Assembly (NCBI GenBank): GCA_947493165.1
Contig: CANLPY010000002.1
Coordinates: forward strand, 558,001-622,000
DNA: 64,000 nt
Direction: 5' to 3'
Origin: an uncultured Erythrobacter sp.
GTDB lineage: Bacteria; Pseudomonadota; Alphaproteobacteria; Sphingomonadales; Sphingomonadaceae
In this document: in pieces, positions 50,679 to 59,744 of the stretch
How positions within the stretch are numbered: the first letter of the stretch is position 1
Layout of the letters: the number at the start of each line of letters is the position of its first letter
The notes under the pieces: generated by a model
The model's input: only the letters and a program-made list of their open reading frames with translations
Told to the model about the DNA's origin: nothing
The model's database searches: none
Made by a program: the position numbers and the translations under genes

Positions 50679-51302
50679 ATGAATGATCTGAACCGGAGCT
50701 ATGCCAAGGCCTACCGAAATAAGGCTGGGTTTGGGAAGCGTCCTGCCCTTGTCCTGGTGGATTTTGTAGAGGCGTATTTCGATCCGAAATGCGACCTTTA
50801 TGCTGATGTGCATGATGCGTTAGAATCGGCGTTGCGTGTGCGCGCTGTAGCGCATGAAGCTGGCATTCCAGTCATACTCACCAATGTGGTTTATCACGCA
50901 AATGCGATGGACGGAGGCCGGTTCTACGAGAAAGCAAAGCCGCTGCGCTATTTCTTAAAAGGCAGTCCCATGGGAGCTTGGCCCAAGGACCTCAATCCGC
51001 AGCCGGGGGAACTCGTGATCTCCAAACAATACCCAAGCGCTTTTTTTGGGACGTCGCTGGCTTCAACACTCACCAGCTTAGGCGTTGATAACGTTATTCT
51101 GACAGGTCTCACCACTAGCGGTTGCATCCGTGCTAGCTGCGTCGACTCCATGTCACATGGTTTTATCACCACGGTCGTGCGCGACGCAGTGGGCGATCGC
51201 CATGACGAACCGCACCAAGCTAACTTGTTCGATATGGAGGCAAAATATGCTGACGTTGTGAGCGAGAAAGAAATAATCATGCACCTGCAGGCTCTCGATT
51301 GA
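50679..51302 (+). CDS. Isochorismatase-like amidase (N-carbamoylsarcosine/maleamate amidase type)
   Basis: A 207-residue cysteine hydrolase. The catalytic triad is visible as D28 (ALVLVDF), K116 (ELVISKQYPSAFFGT) and C149 (GLTTSGCIRASCVDSMSHGF). The SGCIRAS wording is that of N-carbamoylsarcosine and maleamate amidases rather than true isochorismatases. It would hydrolyse a terminal amide or carbamoyl group, fitting a pathway in which a ring is first opened by a hydantoinase or imidase. It follows the receptor by 38 bases and is probably co-transcribed. Confidence 0.85.
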   Translation: MNDLNRSYAKAYRNKAGFGKRPALVLVDFVEAYFDPKCDLYADVHDALESALRVRAVAHEAGIPVILTNVVYHANAMDGGRFYEKAKPLRYFLKGSPMGAWPKDLNPQPGELVISKQYPSAFFGTSLASTLTSLGVDNVILTGLTTSGCIRASCVDSMSHGFITTVVRDAVGDRHDEPHQANLFDMEAKYADVVSEKEIIMHLQALD

Positions 51303-51619
51303 TCCTACTAACTGGTGTTGTGCGACTAACCGCAACTTGAGCGGGTATGTATGTCTGTTGATACCGTGACGTTCTGCTGCGAAGTGATGGCGGACGTCGG
51401 GTTAAATGAAGCGAAGCGCCCAGCACGTGGTTGAGCTTGCTAGTATTGATTACAACTTCTGCATCGAAACGAACTTGTCGCCATCCGGCAATTTGCGAGA
51501 TTGCGGCGCGCATTTACTCCAGCCTGCATTACCTACGCCACACGTCCGAGCAGACCGATGCTATTTAGCTTCTTGCATTTTCAGCGGTTCTCCTTGGCTG
51601 CACAAGGCCGACATTCACC
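51303..51619. other. 317-base gap without a convincing gene
   Basis: No coding frame here has a recognisable product. Short frames on both strands (for example 51406-51666 plus, 51277-51513 minus) lack family motifs and plausible ribosome sites. The sequence changes towards higher GC after about 51660, so this may be the joint between two gene blocks. It should hold the promoter of the E1-like gene, but I see no clear box. Confidence 0.5.
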
Positions 51620-54031
51620 ATGATAAACCGCCAGCGATCGAATGGACAAGACGTGAGCAACAGTGAAGATCTAAAATCAGTCGAGCAAAGGCTCTTGTGG
51701 CTTTCATGCTGGATAGTTCACAACGCAAACCACCTTCGCGACAAGGAAGAAGGCGACGTCAAGGTCGGCGGGCATCAGGCTTCATGCGCGTCGATGGTGT
51801 CGATCATGACCGCGCTCTATTTTCACGCGCTCAAACCTCAGGATCGCGTCGCGGTGAAACCTCATGCATCGCCCGTGTTTCACGCAATTCAATACCTGAT
51901 GGGTAATGTGCCCCTCGAATTGCTTCAGAACTTCAGAGGGTTTGGCGGGGTGCAATCCTATCCAAGCCGAACGAAGGATGTCGATGATGTCGATTTCTCG
52001 ACCGGTTCCGTTGGCCTTGGCGTGGCTATCACCGCCTTCGCTTCGATCATTCAGGATTACCTGAGCGAGCGCGCCTGGATTGAGGAGGATCAGACAGGAA
52101 GAATGGTTGCCTTGGTCGGGGACGCTGAGCTTGACGAAGGAAACATCTACGAGTGCTTGCAAGAGGGTTGGAAACACAACCTGCGCAATACGTGGTGGAT
52201 CATCGACTACAACCGGCAAAGTCTCGACGGCGTCGTTAGAGAAGGGCTTTGGGAAAAGATCGAAGCGATATTCGATGCGTTTGGCTGGAGGACTGTCGTG
52301 CTGCGCCATGGCGTTCTGCAGCGTGCGGCCTTTGATCAACCGGGCGGTGATGTTCTGAAACGATGGATACAGAATTGCCCGAACGTGGATTATTCGGCCC
52401 TCACGTTTCAAGGCGGCAAGGCCTGGCGAGAACGGCTTGTGGACGATATCGGCGACCAGGGTGAAGTTACCGCACTGCTGGACACGTACTCGGACGACGA
52501 ACTTACCGACCTGATGAACAATCTGGGCGGGCAATGCATCCAGACATTGTACGACGCGTTCGATGCCGTGGACGATGATAGGCCCACTGTCTTTCTGGCC
52601 TATACGATCAAGGGTTGGGGAACGCCGCTGGCAGGGCACAAGGACAATCACGCTGGCCTGATGAACACGGCGCAAATGCGTGAGTTCCAGAAGCGTATGG
52701 GCATTCCCGAAGGCAAGGAATGGGACAAGCAGGCGGGGCTGATTGACCCTGCAAAAACGCAGGCGGCGATGGACAGCGCTGAATTCTTCAAGGCCGGTCC
52801 CCGGCGCCATTCGGCAGCAACCATCGCCAGTGAAGGACCGGTTTTTCTGGAAGACCGGTTTGCGTCGACCCAGACAGGGTTCGGGAAAATCCTCGACGCC
52901 ATAGCCAAATCGGAAGCGCCGATTGCAGATCGGATTGTCACGACTTCGCCCGATGTCACGGTTTCAACCAATCTTGGCGCATGGGTGAACCGTCAAGGGT
53001 TGTTCAGCCGGGTCGGGATCGCAGACACTTTTCGTGATCAACGCATTCCTTCGGCACAAAAATGGAAGTTCTCACCGGACGGACAGCATATCGAGCTTGG
53101 GATTGCTGAAATGAACCTGTTCCTGTTGCTAGGCGCGGCGGGACTCTCCCATTCCTTGTTCGGGGAACGATTGCTGCCAATTGGAACGGTCTATGACCCG
53201 TTCGTGGCGCGCGGTCTCGATGCGCTCAACTACGCATGCTATCAGGATGCCCGTTTCATGATCGTCGGGACACCATCGGGTGTCACCCTGGCCCCCGAAG
53301 GCGGTGCGCATCAATCCATCGGTGCGCAATTGATCGGAATGAGCCAGGACGGGCTCGTCAGTTTCGAGCCGGCTTATCTCGATGAGCTTTCCATCATCAT
53401 GGATTGGTCGTTCGACTACATGCAGCGCGGCGGCGATGGGGATCCGGATGAGCGAACGTGGCTGCGCGATGAAACCGGTGGGTCAATCTATCTGCGCCTG
53501 ACCACTCGCCAGATTGAACAAATCCATGCCAAGCCGCGCGACAACGAGGAGTTTCGCCGGGGAGTGATTGATGGTGCCTACTGGCTGAGAGAGCCAAGCC
53601 CAAACACTGAAATCGTGATTGCCTATCAAGGGTGCGTTGCGCCGGAGGTAATCGAGGCCGCCGGACGAATTGGCAATGATCGCCGCGACATTGCGGTATT
53701 GGCCGTTACCAGTTCCGACAGACTCAATTCCGGCTGGACCGCTGCCCGCCGTGCCAGGGCGCGTGGTCATGCAAGTGCAACCAGCCAGATAGAACGGCTG
53801 CTCGAAACGGTCCCCCGCAATGCGACGATGATCACGGTGACGGACGGGCATCCCGCCACGCTTGCATGGATCGGCGGTGTAAGAGGGCATGCCGTTGCAC
53901 CTCTGGGTGTTGAGCACTTCGGCCAGACCGGAACTATCGGCGACTTGTACAAGCATTTCATGATCGATGCCGATGCGATTGTGGGCGCCGCAAATCAGCT
54001 GACTGCGGGGCGAAAGATTCACCTCGTCTGA
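51620..54031 (+). CDS. Transketolase / homodimeric 2-oxoacid dehydrogenase E1-like enzyme
   Basis: An 803-residue thiamine-diphosphate enzyme resembling the homodimeric pyruvate dehydrogenase E1 (AceE, about 890 residues). GHQASCASMVSIMTALYF, the TPP motif GDAELDEGNIYE ending IIDYNRQSLDG, GKGWGTPLAGHKDNHAG-type loops, GIAEMNLFLLLGAAGLSHSLFGE and a C-terminal domain with TVTDGHPATLAW are present. No E2 or E3 gene is nearby, so it may use the shared complex or act as a ketolase. It probably decarboxylates pyruvate or a branched 2-oxoacid made by the neighbouring genes. A GTG at 51653 is an alternative start. Confidence 0.8.
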   Translation: MINRQRSNGQDVSNSEDLKSVEQRLLWLSCWIVHNANHLRDKEEGDVKVGGHQASCASMVSIMTALYFHALKPQDRVAVKPHASPVFHAIQYLMGNVPLELLQNFRGFGGVQSYPSRTKDVDDVDFSTGSVGLGVAITAFASIIQDYLSERAWIEEDQTGRMVALVGDAELDEGNIYECLQEGWKHNLRNTWWIIDYNRQSLDGVVREGLWEKIEAIFDAFGWRTVVLRHGVLQRAAFDQPGGDVLKRWIQNCPNVDYSALTFQGGKAWRERLVDDIGDQGEVTALLDTYSDDELTDLMNNLGGQCIQTLYDAFDAVDDDRPTVFLAYTIKGWGTPLAGHKDNHAGLMNTAQMREFQKRMGIPEGKEWDKQAGLIDPAKTQAAMDSAEFFKAGPRRHSAATIASEGPVFLEDRFASTQTGFGKILDAIAKSEAPIADRIVTTSPDVTVSTNLGAWVNRQGLFSRVGIADTFRDQRIPSAQKWKFSPDGQHIELGIAEMNLFLLLGAAGLSHSLFGERLLPIGTVYDPFVARGLDALNYACYQDARFMIVGTPSGVTLAPEGGAHQSIGAQLIGMSQDGLVSFEPAYLDELSIIMDWSFDYMQRGGDGDPDERTWLRDETGGSIYLRLTTRQIEQIHAKPRDNEEFRRGVIDGAYWLREPSPNTEIVIAYQGCVAPEVIEAAGRIGNDRRDIAVLAVTSSDRLNSGWTAARRARARGHASATSQIERLLETVPRNATMITVTDGHPATLAWIGGVRGHAVAPLGVEHFGQTGTIGDLYKHFMIDADAIVGAANQLTAGRKIHLV

Positions 54032-54057
54032 AAACGCATGCTCATGGATCGACGACT

Positions 54058-54081
54058 GACGAGGGCACAGGCGTCCTCGTC
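54058..54081. terminator. Putative terminator hairpin between convergent genes
   Basis: GACGAGG (54058-54064) and CCTCGTC (54075-54081) form a 7-bp perfect stem with a 10-base loop, 27 bases after the E1-like gene and before the convergent hydrolase gene. No U-tract follows. Confidence 0.4.
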
Positions 54082-54107
54082 AAGAAATCAGTGCGGCCTG
54101 GCGCGGA

Positions 54108-55034
54108 TCAATCGCAGCGGCTCACGAAATCGGCGAGTTCCTGGTTGTACCTCTCGGCGGATTCATATGCCGGGAAATGGCCAATTCCATCGAACAGGGA
54201 CAGTTCCGAATTGGGTAGCGCCTGGTCGAGGCGACGGGCGCTTGGTACATCCATCCCGATATCGAGGGTTCCCATAGATATCAGTGTCGGGAGTGTCAGG
54301 CGCTCAGGCATATCCTTGTTGTCGAGCGGCAAGTTGTCGAACAAACGCAGTGCATATGCTGGCAGCATGATGCCGCTGTGGAACGATGCGTCGCGGTCAT
54401 CGGGCTCCATCGGATCGGCGGTCAACAGATCAGGAAATTCGTGCATTGCCGCGACCCGCTCTGCAAGATCCAGCGACGACCTTCTGGCCACACTATCCGG
54501 GTTGCCCGTCACTTTTTCGACGGAACTGTTCTTGGGAGGTTGGAAATCGATCAGACCGGCTGAGGTCCCGACGAGATTGAGCCCGCGCACTTGATCATCG
54601 CCATAATGCCTCAGGTAAGAGACGGCGACATATCCTCCGAAGGACCAGCCAACAATGGTCACATCGCGCAATTCCAGCGCTTCGATAACTGCGGCTACAT
54701 CAGCGGCCCAGACCCGTGATCCGGCATAGTCAGAAGACCGCCAGGGTTTTGCGGAACCGCCGTGCCCGCGCAGGTCGAATGCGACAAGCCGGAAGCGTTT
54801 GGCAAGGTCGGAATTGAGCTGCCTTTCAAACGACAGGGTGCTTTGGGCCATCCCATGGATGAACAAAATGGCCGGGCCTTCGCGATTGCCCGTTTCGACA
54901 ACCCGCAAAGGAACGCCGCCGTCGCCATCGACCATTCGAAATGTCATGTCATTTTCCGCCATTGCCGGGCTGCTGGCCAGACTTGCGCCAAGAGCAAGCC
55001 ATAGAAACATTCTGCGAATGAATAAGCCAACCAT
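54108..55034 (-). CDS. Exported alpha/beta hydrolase
   Basis: A 308-residue alpha/beta-fold hydrolase with a signal peptide (WLALGASLASSPAMAEN). The oxyanion region is ILFIHGMAQSTLSF, the nucleophile elbow is GWSFGGY (Ser), the acid is likely in MGTLDIGMDV, and the catalytic His is in DGIGHFPAYE. It probably works in the periplasm on an ester, lactone or amide before uptake. It is followed by a sugar-cation symporter type carrier seven bases upstream in the same orientation, so the two may be co-transcribed. Confidence 0.87.
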   Translation of the reverse strand: MVGLFIRRMFLWLALGASLASSPAMAENDMTFRMVDGDGGVPLRVVETGNREGPAILFIHGMAQSTLSFERQLNSDLAKRFRLVAFDLRGHGGSAKPWRSSDYAGSRVWAADVAAVIEALELRDVTIVGWSFGGYVAVSYLRHYGDDQVRGLNLVGTSAGLIDFQPPKNSSVEKVTGNPDSVARRSSLDLAERVAAMHEFPDLLTADPMEPDDRDASFHSGIMLPAYALRLFDNLPLDNKDMPERLTLPTLISMGTLDIGMDVPSARRLDQALPNSELSLFDGIGHFPAYESAERYNQELADFVSRCD

Positions 55035-55040
55035 ACTCCC

Positions 55041-56387
55041 TCATCCTTCCAACCGATAGTTCCATATCGCACATGCCGAGGCAAACATCCCAATTGAGGG
55101 AAAAATCGCCATCGAAGCATAGATTGCATTGACCGCAGAATCCGGCTGATCAATGACCGCAGCGCCGGCGACATAACCACCAGCGCCCAAGATCAATCCG
55201 GCCAGTGCCACACCCAATGCCGATGACCCGCGTTCAACCGTGGTGTAGATACCGGTAAGTACCCCTTCGTGCCGAACACCGGTCAATTCAAATTCATGAT
55301 CTAGCGTATCCGGTAGCATGGCCTGACTCGCCAACATGATCCCCCCCATACAAGTACCCATCGCAAAGGCGCGGATCGCAACGCCGATTTCCGTCGTTTC
55401 AGGGCCCGCAGTAAGCCAGCTCAGCGTCGCCACCACATAAAGACATGCCGCAGCAATAAAGCATGCACGCTTGCCGAAACGTTTGGCAATTTTCAGCCAT
55501 AGAAACTGCGAAATCATAATGCCGATCATTTGACCCGCGGTGATGTATGCCAACCATCCAAGCGTTTTGCCCAAGGCAACAGTCGCAAAGAAAGCCATGG
55601 TCGATCCGCCAATACCCGCGCCGCCAACAACCAAAATCTTGGCAACCATTAACCAGACGAACGGCTTATTTTTCCAAGTTTCCTTGATTTGCGAAAGCTT
55701 GGGAGACTTGTCTGCCTGTGCTTCCAAATTTACAGGGGCCTTTGAGGTAAGGATGAAGCACGCAAGACAAACGGCAAATATGAACAGGCCGATGACGATG
55801 CCCATGGATGCATAGCCGCTGCGGCCACCTCCAAACCAATCAACGAGAAACGGCGCCAGCCCCCCTCCGATAAGTCCAGCTATCGCGCCTGCATGCACCC
55901 GGAAGGAAAACATGAAAGTGCGCTCGTGCCGATCTTGCGTCATTTCTACCGGCATGGCCATATAGGGAACATTGAAGACGGTGTACGCCACCGCGTAGAA
56001 GATCAACGCGAAGCCAAAATAGAACGGCAAAGCCGCATCGCTGATTGCCTCGGGTGCAGCGAAGATCAGGACTGAAGACAAACCGCATAAGAATGTGCCC
56101 AGCAGGATGTAAGGTCGTCTTCGCCCCCACCGCGAGCGCGTTTTGTCGCTAATCGTTCCCATAAACGGGTCGAGCAGCGCATCAAAAACGCGGCATGATG
56201 CTGCCACAAGGCCAGCGATAAGGGCAGATAGGCCCAGAACATCAACAGCGTATTTCAGGACAAGCGCATTGGTCACAAAAAGCAGCGACAGGACGCCTAA
56301 TGAACCCAGCCCCCAGCCAAGGGTTACGTGGAACGGCAATGGTGTAACCCGTTCCGCACCCTGAAAGTTCTTGGCTGATTCTGTCAT
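55041..56387 (-). CDS. MFS transporter of the GPH (MelB-like) sugar:cation family
   Basis: A 448-residue carrier with about twelve helices. LDPFMGTISDKTRSRWGRRRPYILLG is the cytoplasmic loop signature of the glycoside-pentoside-hexuronide family, and the cation-site Asp in helix II (ALLDPFMG) is present. Sphingomonads often use such proteins for glycosides and other substrates. It forms a unit with the exported hydrolase and is divergent from the FucP-like carrier. Confidence 0.87.
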   Translation of the reverse strand: MTESAKNFQGAERVTPLPFHVTLGWGLGSLGVLSLLFVTNALVLKYAVDVLGLSALIAGLVAASCRVFDALLDPFMGTISDKTRSRWGRRRPYILLGTFLCGLSSVLIFAAPEAISDAALPFYFGFALIFYAVAYTVFNVPYMAMPVEMTQDRHERTFMFSFRVHAGAIAGLIGGGLAPFLVDWFGGGRSGYASMGIVIGLFIFAVCLACFILTSKAPVNLEAQADKSPKLSQIKETWKNKPFVWLMVAKILVVGGAGIGGSTMAFFATVALGKTLGWLAYITAGQMIGIMISQFLWLKIAKRFGKRACFIAAACLYVVATLSWLTAGPETTEIGVAIRAFAMGTCMGGIMLASQAMLPDTLDHEFELTGVRHEGVLTGIYTTVERGSSALGVALAGLILGAGGYVAGAAVIDQPDSAVNAIYASMAIFPSIGMFASACAIWNYRLEG

Positions 56388-56657
56388 GCTTGGGTCAGTG
56401 TCCTTGCATCAATGCCGACATGGTTGTGACAAGCCAGAGTTCTCCCGGTTCCCTTGTCCTTTGGCGTGAACGCTATGCGGTCCACGGTGAAGCGTATGCA
56501 GTCGATCCGTTCGGTTATCGCATTCCGACAAAACCCCCTTCACAGTTTGGAAATGTCTTCTTAGCCGTGCGATCAAAGTGCGGTGGCTGATTTGTTGGAT
56601 GATCGCGATTGATAATCCGCACCGAGCCATCGCGGTTGCAAGGGGTCGCGGACAAAT

Positions 56658-57902
56658 ATGACGACACGAACCGATACGAACGAGCGCGCAGCGCTGACGG
56701 GCACCAGCAATCTGTTCTGGCCTCTGGTCCTGACCACATCCCTGTTCTTCATTTGGGGGTTGTCGTACGGTTTGCTGGAAGTGCTCAACAAGCATTTCCA
56801 GGATGTCTTCGATATCACCAAGGCGCGCAGCACCTTGCTGCAGACGGCATATTTTGGCGCCTACGCAACAGTCGTATGGCCTGCCGGTCGGTTGCTCGAG
56901 CAAATAGGCTATAAATACACCATACTCGTCGGATTGGCGATTTACGCGGTGGGCGCGTTTCTGTTCATCCCGTCAGCGACCACAGCCAATTTCAACTTCT
57001 TTGTGGCGTCGATCTTTATCCTGGCCACTGGGCTTGTCTGTGTTGAGACAGCGGCAAGCCCTTACGTCACCTTGCTCGGCCCTGCAAAGAATGCAGATCG
57101 CCGGATCGCCATCGCGCAATCCGTGTTCGGGCTTGGCACATTTGCAGGGCCGCTGATCGGCGGAATGATGTTCTTCGCAGACCAAAAGCCGGTCGGTGGC
57201 GACTTAAGCTCTGTGGTCGCGACCTACGGCGCAATCGGCGGGGCGGTGATTGTCTTTGCGATCGTCTATGGGTTTGCACCGCTGCCCAAAGCAGCCGCCC
57301 TGACTGAAGATGAAGCCCTACAGGTGGGTGCCCCCACGACTGGGCTGATGGGGCACCGCCACTTCAAATGGGCGGTCTTCGCCCAATGGCTGAACATCGG
57401 CGCACAGGTTGGAATAGGCACGTTGTTTATCAATTTCGTGACCGAAAACTGGTCAGGAATTGAGACCAGCAAGGCGGCCTATCTGCTGTCGGTGGCGATG
57501 GGTCTGTTCCTTGCGGGTCGAATTGTCTCCACAGCGATGCTTGGCAAGGTATCCACCAACGTGGTCCTCACGTTTTTCGCGGTCTGGAATGTCCTATTGT
57601 TGGCCATCGCCGTACCCGATATTCCCACGGTATCGACGATCGCGTTGATGGGAACGTTGTTCGGGTGCGGCGGCACCTATCCATTGATCTTTGCACTCGG
57701 CCTGCGCGGCCTTGGCGAAAACAGGAAGCGCGGTGCCGCAGCACTCGTGTTTGGTGTTTCTGGAGGCGCAGTGGTTCCGCTGATCATGGGCTTTGTTGCC
57801 GATGCGCGCAGCACGAGCGATGCCTATTTCGTCGCGCTGGCCTGCTACATGTTCATATCGCTGTTCGGATGGAAACTCTACAAGCCCACCGCCGAAGACT
57901 AA
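56658..57902 (+). CDS. MFS sugar permease, FucP-like
   Basis: A 414-residue carrier with twelve helices resembling FucP/GluP: FFIWGLSYGLLEVLNKHFQDVFDI in helix I with its loop, then ASPYVTLLGPAKNADRRIAIAQSVFGLGTFAGPLIGG, a characteristic FucP block. It should be a proton symporter. The ATG at 56658 has weak upstream signal (AGGGG about 17 bases before). It lies convergent to the deacetylase-like genes and divergent to the GPH carrier; no fucose catabolic gene is seen. Confidence 0.87.
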   Translation: MTTRTDTNERAALTGTSNLFWPLVLTTSLFFIWGLSYGLLEVLNKHFQDVFDITKARSTLLQTAYFGAYATVVWPAGRLLEQIGYKYTILVGLAIYAVGAFLFIPSATTANFNFFVASIFILATGLVCVETAASPYVTLLGPAKNADRRIAIAQSVFGLGTFAGPLIGGMMFFADQKPVGGDLSSVVATYGAIGGAVIVFAIVYGFAPLPKAAALTEDEALQVGAPTTGLMGHRHFKWAVFAQWLNIGAQVGIGTLFINFVTENWSGIETSKAAYLLSVAMGLFLAGRIVSTAMLGKVSTNVVLTFFAVWNVLLLAIAVPDIPTVSTIALMGTLFGCGGTYPLIFALGLRGLGENRKRGAAALVFGVSGGAVVPLIMGFVADARSTSDAYFVALACYMFISLFGWKLYKPTAED

Positions 57903-57906
57903 TTGG

Positions 57907-58839
57907 TCAACCGCCGGTCTGGCGTTTCCATTCTGTGCAGATGTCTGCACCCGAAGCCAACCAGATATCGGCCTTGTCGCAGAGGAATGCGAACGCTTCC
58001 TCCAGCGCTGCGATCCGGTGCGACTGCCCGGTCACCCAGGGATGCAGGGTCAACGACATGACCCGTCCGCCTTCGTCCGCAGCTTCGCGAGAGAGGTAGG
58101 TGTACTGGTCCTTCACCTGATCGACAAAACTGGCTTCATCATGCCTGAAATCTACGATGATCCGCCGGTCATTGAGGTCGGATGAGTGCGGCATGGAGGT
58201 GATCTCACCGGCCTCGGTTCGGAACCTGTAAGGCAGCTCGTCATTGGGCCAGTCGCAGAAGAATTCGAGCCCTGTATCCGCCAGAATTTCAGGCGTTCGG
58301 GCGGATTGAGATTTGCCCGGTGAAAGCCAGCCGCGAATGTTCTTTGCCCCTGCACCCTTCAGCAAAGACAGCGTCTTTTCCACCAGAGCTCGCTCTTGGG
58401 CTTCCGACATCTCTCCATGATGGGGGGAGGCCATATCCATTCCGTGCGCGATCACATCTTCATCGCGCGCGAGGATATCGCGCAGCAACTGCGGGTACTT
58501 TTCTGCAATAGCTGCATTGACCGACCAGTCGGCCTTGATGCCGAATTTGTCTGCCGCGCGCATTACGCGGTAGATACCCACGCGATTGCCATAATCGCGC
58601 CACGTATAGGTCTGCAGGTCAGGGTATGGCTTCACCATCGATCCGGGCAGCTTGAACGGTTTGGAATCGTCATTCATCGGGAACACTTCGACCGCGATGT
58701 TCACCCACAGCGCGATCCGTTTGCCATCTGGCCAAGCGACCGGTGTCCGCTTTTGCAAGAGCGACCAATCATACCGGTCATGATCCATGCCATAACGACG
58801 CATCGGATCGTCAGGGAATTGCGGCTTGCTGCTCATCAT
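57907..58839 (-). CDS. NodB-fold amidohydrolase (PuuE allantoinase/cyclic imidase-like)
   Basis: A protein of 310 residues of the polysaccharide-deacetylase superfamily in its PuuE-like branch: RRYGMDHDRYDWSLL, then ALWVNIAVEVFP, WRDYGNRVGIYRVMRAADKFGIKADWSVN, EDVIAHGMDMASPHH and RGWLSPGKSQS. PuuE-type members open allantoin or cyclic amides rather than deacetylating sugars. The ATG at 58839 overlaps the upstream stop as ATGA. It is a paralogue of the gene at 58836, sharing the YGNRVG block. Confidence 0.82.
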   Translation of the reverse strand: MMSSKPQFPDDPMRRYGMDHDRYDWSLLQKRTPVAWPDGKRIALWVNIAVEVFPMNDDSKPFKLPGSMVKPYPDLQTYTWRDYGNRVGIYRVMRAADKFGIKADWSVNAAIAEKYPQLLRDILARDEDVIAHGMDMASPHHGEMSEAQERALVEKTLSLLKGAGAKNIRGWLSPGKSQSARTPEILADTGLEFFCDWPNDELPYRFRTEAGEITSMPHSSDLNDRRIIVDFRHDEASFVDQVKDQYTYLSREAADEGGRVMSLTLHPWVTGQSHRIAALEEAFAFLCDKADIWLASGADICTEWKRQTGG

Positions 58840-59744
58840 GCGTTTCCTCGCGCGATATCGGATACCGCTGCATCCCAATAATTCTCGGTCCAATATTTGG
58901 CGATCTCGCCGGCGGTCGTTACCCAGACGTCATCGTGGCCGCAAATATATTCGAGGATCTGCGCAAAGCTCTCCATCCGGTAGGGATGCGAAACGAGGTA
59001 GGCGTGGAGCGGGATACACATCACCGTGCCCGATTCCGCCCCCTCCTCATACAACCTGTCAAATCCCGCCTTGAGCATATCGAAATAGCGGCGCGGCGGC
59101 AGGTTATTAACCTGAAAGGCGATGGAATCGTTATATTCCAAGCTGTAGGGGACAGAGCACAACTTGCCCGTAGGCGTCTTGACCGGCGTAACCTGATCAT
59201 CGTGAAACAGATCACACGTATAAGACAATCCCATATCCGCGAGCAGATCTATCGTCTTGTCGGTGTAGGTCAGCGCCGGGGCGAGCCAGCCGGAAATCCG
59301 CTGCCCAGTCGCCTTTTGCACCGACTGAATGCTGTCGCGGATCATCTCGCGCTCTTCATCCTCGCTCATGCCGTAGGTAAAGCGCGTGTTGTAGATGCCG
59401 TGACTGAAGAACTCCCAGTCGCGCTCGGCACAGGCTTCGATGATTTCAGGATGATGATCGAGCAAGGCAATGCTGAGCGATACCGAACCCCGAATACCAT
59501 GGCGATCAAGCAATTCCATCAACCGCCAATGACCCACACGATTGCCGTAATCGCGAACGCAATAGGCTTCGTTGTCAGGATATGGCCGGGGCCATGCCCT
59601 GCGCGTTGGGTTAAGTGGCGGGTCAAGTTCGTAGAATTCGATATTGGGCGCCACCCAAAAGGCGATCCTGGCGCCGTTGGGCCAGACCACCTTGGGGCGG
59701 TCCCGATAGGGCCACCAATCATATGCTCCCAAGCTTGGCTTCAT
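58836..59744 (-). CDS. NodB-fold amidohydrolase, second copy (PuuE-like)
   Basis: A 302-residue paralogue of the neighbouring gene: AFWVAPNIEFYE, VRDYGNRVGHWRLMELLDRHGIRGSVSLS, EFFSHGIYNTRF and SGWLAPALTYTDKTIDLLADMGLSYTCD. The two proteins differ in the metal-site wording (AHGMDMASPHH there, SHGIYNTRF here), so they may form a heteromeric pair or act on related substrates. It overlaps both neighbours by ATGA, joining it to the flavoprotein gene. Confidence 0.82.
   Translation of the reverse strand: MKPSLGAYDWWPYRDRPKVVWPNGARIAFWVAPNIEFYELDPPLNPTRRAWPRPYPDNEAYCVRDYGNRVGHWRLMELLDRHGIRGSVSLSIALLDHHPEIIEACAERDWEFFSHGIYNTRFTYGMSEDEEREMIRDSIQSVQKATGQRISGWLAPALTYTDKTIDLLADMGLSYTCDLFHDDQVTPVKTPTGKLCSVPYSLEYNDSIAFQVNNLPPRRYFDMLKAGFDRLYEEGAESGTVMCIPLHAYLVSHPYRMESFAQILEYICGHDDVWVTTAGEIAKYWTENYWDAAVSDIARGNA

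Noticed and set aside
51406..51666. 86-codon plus frame in the gap before the E1-like gene
   Set aside because: No motif, no ribosome site and no sign of homology; it also overlaps the next start.
51782..52810. 342-codon minus-strand frame inside the E1-like gene
   Set aside because: Antisense to conserved TPP-enzyme motifs, with no plausible domain or ribosome site.
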